This document shows positions 7,262 to 8,083 of a stretch of DNA of 8,083 nt, in pieces; position 1 is the first letter of the stretch, and each line of letters opens with the position of its first letter. Both the position numbers and the translations under genes were made by a program. The notes below the pieces were generated by a model. It saw only the letters and a program-made list of their open reading frames with translations, had not been told where the DNA came from and ran no database searches. The stretch comes from Comamonadaceae bacterium. Lineage in GTDB: Bacteria > Pseudomonadota > Gammaproteobacteria > Burkholderiales > Burkholderiaceae_C. Where the stretch lies: NCBI GenBank assembly GCA_947466165.1, contig CANIDW010000059.1:1-8083 (forward strand), written 5' to 3'.

Positions 7262-7630
7262 ATGAACACCACATCACGCATTGAAACCATTGAACGGACC
7301 GAACGGCCCTGGGGCTGGTACGAGACTGTGTCGGAAGTTGCCGGCAACAAGGTCAAGCGCATCCGTGTGCACCCCGGTCAGCAGCTGAGCCTGCAAAAAC
7401 ACCATCAGCGCGCCGAGCACTGGGTGGTGGTGCTGGGCACGGCCCGCATCACCCTAGATGAGCGCCAGTTTGATCTGCAAACCGGCCAGGCTTGCGACAT
7501 CGCGGTCGGTCAGGTGCACCGTTTGTCTAACCTGACGGCTGAGCCTGTGGAAATTGTGGAAGTGCAGTTTGGCGACTACCTGGGTGAAGACGACATCGTC
7601 CGGCTGGAAGACAACTATGGCCGCGTCTGA
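7262..7630 (+). CDS. Stand-alone type II mannose-6-phosphate isomerase cupin
   Basis: The 122-residue protein corresponds to the C-terminal cupin domain of bifunctional ManC/AlgA enzymes, here without the nucleotidyltransferase part. Motifs in order are RPWGWYETV (15-23), VKRIRVHPGQQLSLQKHHQRAEHW (31-54, given here as positions plus key residues), GQVHRLSN (83-90) and GDYLGEDDIVRLEDNYGR (104-121). The expected metal ligands Gln45, His47, Glu52 and His86 are all present. Such domains interconvert mannose-6-phosphate and fructose-6-phosphate, though stand-alone versions are less studied. AAGG lies 7 nt before the ATG. The 3' end overlaps the ROK kinase gene by 14 nt, which suggests a functional and translational link. 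Confidence 0.88.
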   Translation: MNTTSRIETIERTERPWGWYETVSEVAGNKVKRIRVHPGQQLSLQKHHQRAEHWVVVLGTARITLDERQFDLQTGQACDIAVGQVHRLSNLTAEPVEIVEVQFGDYLGEDDIVRLEDNYGRV

Positions 7631-8083
7631 GGCACTGCCCGTGCCGGCCTTCGCCTTGCAAGCGGGCGCTGCGCCCGTGGCCTGTGTGGACGTGGGCGGC
7701 ACCAAAGTAGCTGTATGCGTGGCCGACGCGCGCGGCCTGCTTGGCCGCTTCACCGAGCCCACCGCCAAAGAAGGCAACCCCGATGCACTGGGCCTGCAAC
7801 TGGTGCGCATGATAGGCCAGAGCTGCGCGGCCGCGGGCTTGTCGCCAGCGCAAATTTCGGCTGTCGGTGTGTCTTCCTGCGGGCCTTTCGTGGTTCGCGA
7901 TGGCTTGATCGAGCTGGCTGCACCCAACCTCTGCGGCGGCCTGGCGGGCGCAGCCCGCGGCCTGCCCAACAACTGGAGCAGCGCTTTGCTCGAAGCGCCT
8001 TTGCGCGCAGCCTTTGCCGGTGTACGTGTTTGCAATGACGGCATTGCGGCGCTGCAGGCCGAGCGGCGCTGGGGCGCGCTGCA
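7617..8083 (+). CDS. ROK family sugar kinase, N-terminal part (runs off right edge)
   Basis: The first 155 residues of a ROK-type kinase are visible. After a 22-residue N-terminal extension comes the phosphate-binding motif DVGGTK (25-30). SAVGVSSCGP (81-90) follows, then APNLCGG (102-108), and VCNDGIAALQAE (138-149), whose Asp141 is the expected catalytic base. Most ROK kinases have ND.NAA here; this one has Ile instead of the second Asn. The zinc-binding Cys motif and C-terminal half lie beyond the window. ROK enzymes phosphorylate hexoses such as glucose, fructose, mannose or N-acetyl sugars. The overlap with a mannose-6-phosphate isomerase gene makes a hexokinase/mannokinase plausible, but that is inference. 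The ATG at 7617 has GGAAG 6 nt upstream. No DNA-binding N-terminal domain is seen, so a repressor-type ROK protein is unlikely. Confidence 0.88.
   Translation, partial: MAASEALPVPAFALQAGAAPVACVDVGGTKVAVCVADARGLLGRFTEPTAKEGNPDALGLQLVRMIGQSCAAAGLSPAQISAVGVSSCGPFVVRDGLIELAAPNLCGGLAGAARGLPNNWSSALLEAPLRAAFAGVRVCNDGIAALQAERRWGAL

Noticed and set aside
7454..8044. 196-codon minus-strand frame opposite the cupin and ROK genes
   Set aside because: Both plus-strand genes have complete motif sets in the same region, so this is a shadow.

Overview
The window looks like chromosomal DNA of a high-GC betaproteobacterium. The closest fit is Burkholderiales, family Comamonadaceae (Polaromonas/Rhodoferax-like). 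This placement is an inference from base composition, from the style of the RuvB, TtcA, FolB and PhoH proteins, and from a GTCATTCC...GGAATCCA dispersed repeat. No rRNA or tRNA is present to confirm it.

Layout. Positions 1-569 (minus) hold the N-terminal part of phoH, which runs off the left edge. Positions 570-778 are a short divergent intergenic region filled largely with palindromic repeat units. On the plus strand follow ruvA (779-1351), a MazE/MazF-type toxin-antitoxin pair (1391-2016) and ruvB (2013-3092). The RuvAB branch-migration operon is therefore split by a TA module whose toxin stop codon overlaps the ruvB start. A second copy of the 59-nt repeat, in the opposite orientation, lies just after ruvB (3125-3183). 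It separates ruvB from a convergent minus-strand operon: folB (5811-5440), ttcA (5402-4452), a DUF4136-like lipoprotein (4442-3828) and a histidine phosphatase (3831-3184). From 5883 onward all genes are on the plus strand: a MidA/NDUFAF7-type methyltransferase, a small DUF2905-type membrane protein, a type II phosphomannose-isomerase cupin, and a ROK sugar kinase cut off by the right edge.

How the genes work together. RuvA and RuvB form the Holliday-junction branch-migration motor. The interposed TA pair has its own sigma70-like promoter, placed so that the antitoxin mRNA would start at or next to its ATG (leaderless). GTGA and ATGA overlaps link antitoxin to toxin and toxin to ruvB, so ruvB translation may be coupled to toxin translation. 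The TA segment is markedly poorer in GC (53% over 1741-1860) than its neighbours (72-73% in 60-nt samples of ruvA and ruvB), which suggests later insertion. The minus-strand operon combines folate synthesis, tRNA C32 thiolation, an outer-membrane lipoprotein and a phosphatase with tight spacing. The cupin and ROK genes overlap by 14 nt and plausibly form a sugar phosphorylation/isomerisation pair.

Most of the window is ordinary housekeeping DNA. The most interesting part is the ruvA-TA-ruvB arrangement, followed by the leaderless promoter, the altered toxin active-site residues and the bracketing repeats.
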